NCBI GenBank assembly: GCA_944472135.2
Contig: OX235266.1
Span: 12,069,925 to 12,133,924 of the forward strand
Direction: 5' to 3'
Origin: Trichobilharzia regenti
Taxonomy: Eukaryota; Platyhelminthes; Trematoda; Strigeidida; Schistosomatidae
DNA: 64,000 nt
A program made the position numbers and the translations under genes. The notes under the pieces were generated by a model. That model saw only the letters and a list, made by a program, of their open reading frames with translations, was not told the DNA's origin and did not search any database. Of this stretch, positions 53,001 to 56,000 are shown in pieces. Position 1 is the first letter of the stretch. Every line of letters starts with the position of its first letter.

Positions 53001-56000
53001 TAAACAGGGATATTGTATGATGATTATTTTGGATCTATAAACTGAAAATGAGGTGGTAAAATATCTTCAGATAAAAAAGACTATCAAGGACGCTAGCTAG
53101 AGTTTAGATTCAAGAGGGAATCGATGAACTGTTACTTAATATAACACCTCACACTGAAACTTCCTTACTATTATTTTTGTAATATTCACTACATAAGTTA
53201 GCCAGCTACAAAATTCCACAACTATTAGAAGTTGAATAAGACGTACTACCTGCAAATTATTTTACATCCTTATAGCCATAATGGTTCTCTAACCAATATC
53301 ACCTCATGATGAAATCCTGTAACCAATCAACCAAATCCCTACAAACCAATACTTGAGTATCAATGATATGCTCACTGGAGACTTGCCCTATTCAGATAGG
53401 TAGTTAACTGGATTCTAGTGAGAAGTCGCGACCAGTGGAGTAAAGCAAGTCGGGTGTGAGGAATAATACTCGCCAACGATAACACTGGCTAGCACCAGTC
53501 ACGCTATACCATGAATTAGGCGAAGTTAGAATTCATGGACTAGTCATTGGATAGGGTCCCAGTGTAGCTTAGAGGTCTACGAGCTCGCCTGCCTTGTGAC
53601 CGGAAGGTTCTGGGTTGGAATCCCCGTGTGTGCGTACTGTCGAAGAGTCCCAAAACTACAACGAAACAGCTATCTGGTACTCCCAGGTTTCCTAATGGTT
53701 CTCTAACTGATGTCAACTTATAATGAAATCCTGTATACAATTATGTAATCTAAAAATTAACCAGCCAACTAAACTCACCTCTTTTCGAATTTTACGAGAT
53801 GATCCATGCCCACTTGGACCACGATTTGAACGTTCATGAGAACCGGTGATAGATGAACCAGGACGTCGTTTTTTACCACTCGCATTTGGTTGATATAAAT
53901 CTGATGCTGATGGAGAAGGTGATCGACGACGTTTTTTCTTACTTCCACTATTATCTGGGTGTGATGATGGTGTAAATGAACTACTGAATTGAGAAGATGA
54001 AGAACTACTATTCACACCTGATGCTGTATTTATCGCCATAAACTCATCCGCTTGAAAAAAGAAACCAAAAGTTGGAAGTAAATTTTTGCGTAGTTAATAA
54101 TGGACACACTCACGGGCAAAATTTAGTGTCAATCAAAAACAAAAGACCTGTGCTTTCATTTTCGTATTTACCGTCACCAAAAGACACACTTTTATCTATT
54201 TCTACATGCCATAGGTAAAATTGAAAAAGTAAGACAAACCTTAATTGCTTTAAAATCAGTTTGGAAATCGGTTACATTCGACGACGACGACAACAACAAC
54301 ATATATATCAAGTCAGTCAGTACCTCTATGTGGTTCAGTGTCTGCATCACCAAAAGCATTTTCAACAGATTACTGCTGACTTTCATCAACAGCTGCCTAC
54401 TTCACTGAATACTGAAGACCAGATGACCGGCTAGAAAGGATTAGCAACACGAAACTTTGGTGGGCAGAGAACCCACCGTCCAACAAATATGCAGAAGGGA
54501 ATAGAGATAGAGTAAATACACGTTGAAATGACATCATGGGCCATTACGGCACCCGAGTAGAAGCCGAATAGGAAGAGACCAGTTTGGAGTCACTTCGAGG
54601 GCGACATGGAGGAGATGGTGTGAGAAGGAAATGAAAGCTTATGTGCAACCGTGGAACTATTTACAAACCACTGTAGAAAACAGAGTGAAATGGTGGTGTT
54701 GTAAAGCTAAATGTTATACCCGGATAAAGTGAGTATTTCTGTTCAAAACTTTAGTAACAATGTTCATCCCTAGGGAACTCCATTTGAGACCTTTGTCGCC
54801 TTCAATCACTGAATATAGTTGGCAACATAAACATTTCTGCGCCATAATAGTTAATGTCTGTTTAGATATCAGCTTTGGAAAACGTTAATAGGTTATCACT
54901 AGATTCACTCTGACTTTGCAATATATGAGCTATTGATCACTAGATATGACACGTGCTACATCAAAGATGTAACGTTCACAATAAAAATGCATTCTAAAGT
55001 ACTGAATAATTCCAAAATATCGTGGGATAAGTTTCATGAAAAACTTACGTGAGTATGTCTGTCTAGGCTTAACAGAACCTGAGACTAAGAAATCCTCTTC
55101 AATCATCCATTCATATGCTTCATCAGAATATAAAAGCCAACGAGCGTCTACTTCCCATGGACGAACATTTTCAAGTTGAAAAGGTGATTCAGTCTCAGGA
55201 GACCATTCATACTGTAGACCTTTAAATTAGTAAAGGAAATATAAAGAAAATAAATAACTTGTTGTTATAGAGGAAGTGCCGAGTACCATACACTAAAGTA
55301 GGAACTAACCGATAAATAAACTAACTTTGGGGGTGGGGAATTAGCAAAGCGAAATCCAAATTTCTACGCGTAACCGTTAGTGAGTATAGTTCAGATAAGA
55401 GAAATTTACACATAGAGGTTAAAAACAGACTATGAATAGCCTTCGCATATAGGAATATATGCAATACCTTACTGCTCCATTATTAGCCGGGGTGGAATGA
55501 GACGCACATCTCTTTGTTTAATAGCCTACACATGCATTAGTTAATAACATAATTATTAAAAGTTATCTATATGCCATTATGGACTTACCAGTATACCAAG
55601 TGGTATGCGAAGCGGGTGAGTATAACCAGTGTAGAAGAACTCCTCGACCTTCGTGAAACATAACACGGAATCGTTGAACGTGAAAATCATCTCGACTGTC
55701 TCCAGACCAGTTTGAAGGTGGTGGATGTAAAATATGTGTAGCTTCAGAAGCTGACTCCACTACAGAGACATTTAAGCGTTTAGCACATTCTCGTAGCCTG
55801 TTATTTAAGTTCTGCATATAGAGAAAAAAAGGAAGTAGTGAGGTGATATAGATTTCGAATCTAGTGTTACGCAGTATTATATGCCCAACTATCAGCAGTA
55901 TGTAGTATTTAAGTCACTTTTGATGCACTCACAAGTGTTAAAGGGGATCACTATGCACTCAGATGTTAAACTGTTAAAGTCTTTAGTCTTTTTTACGACA

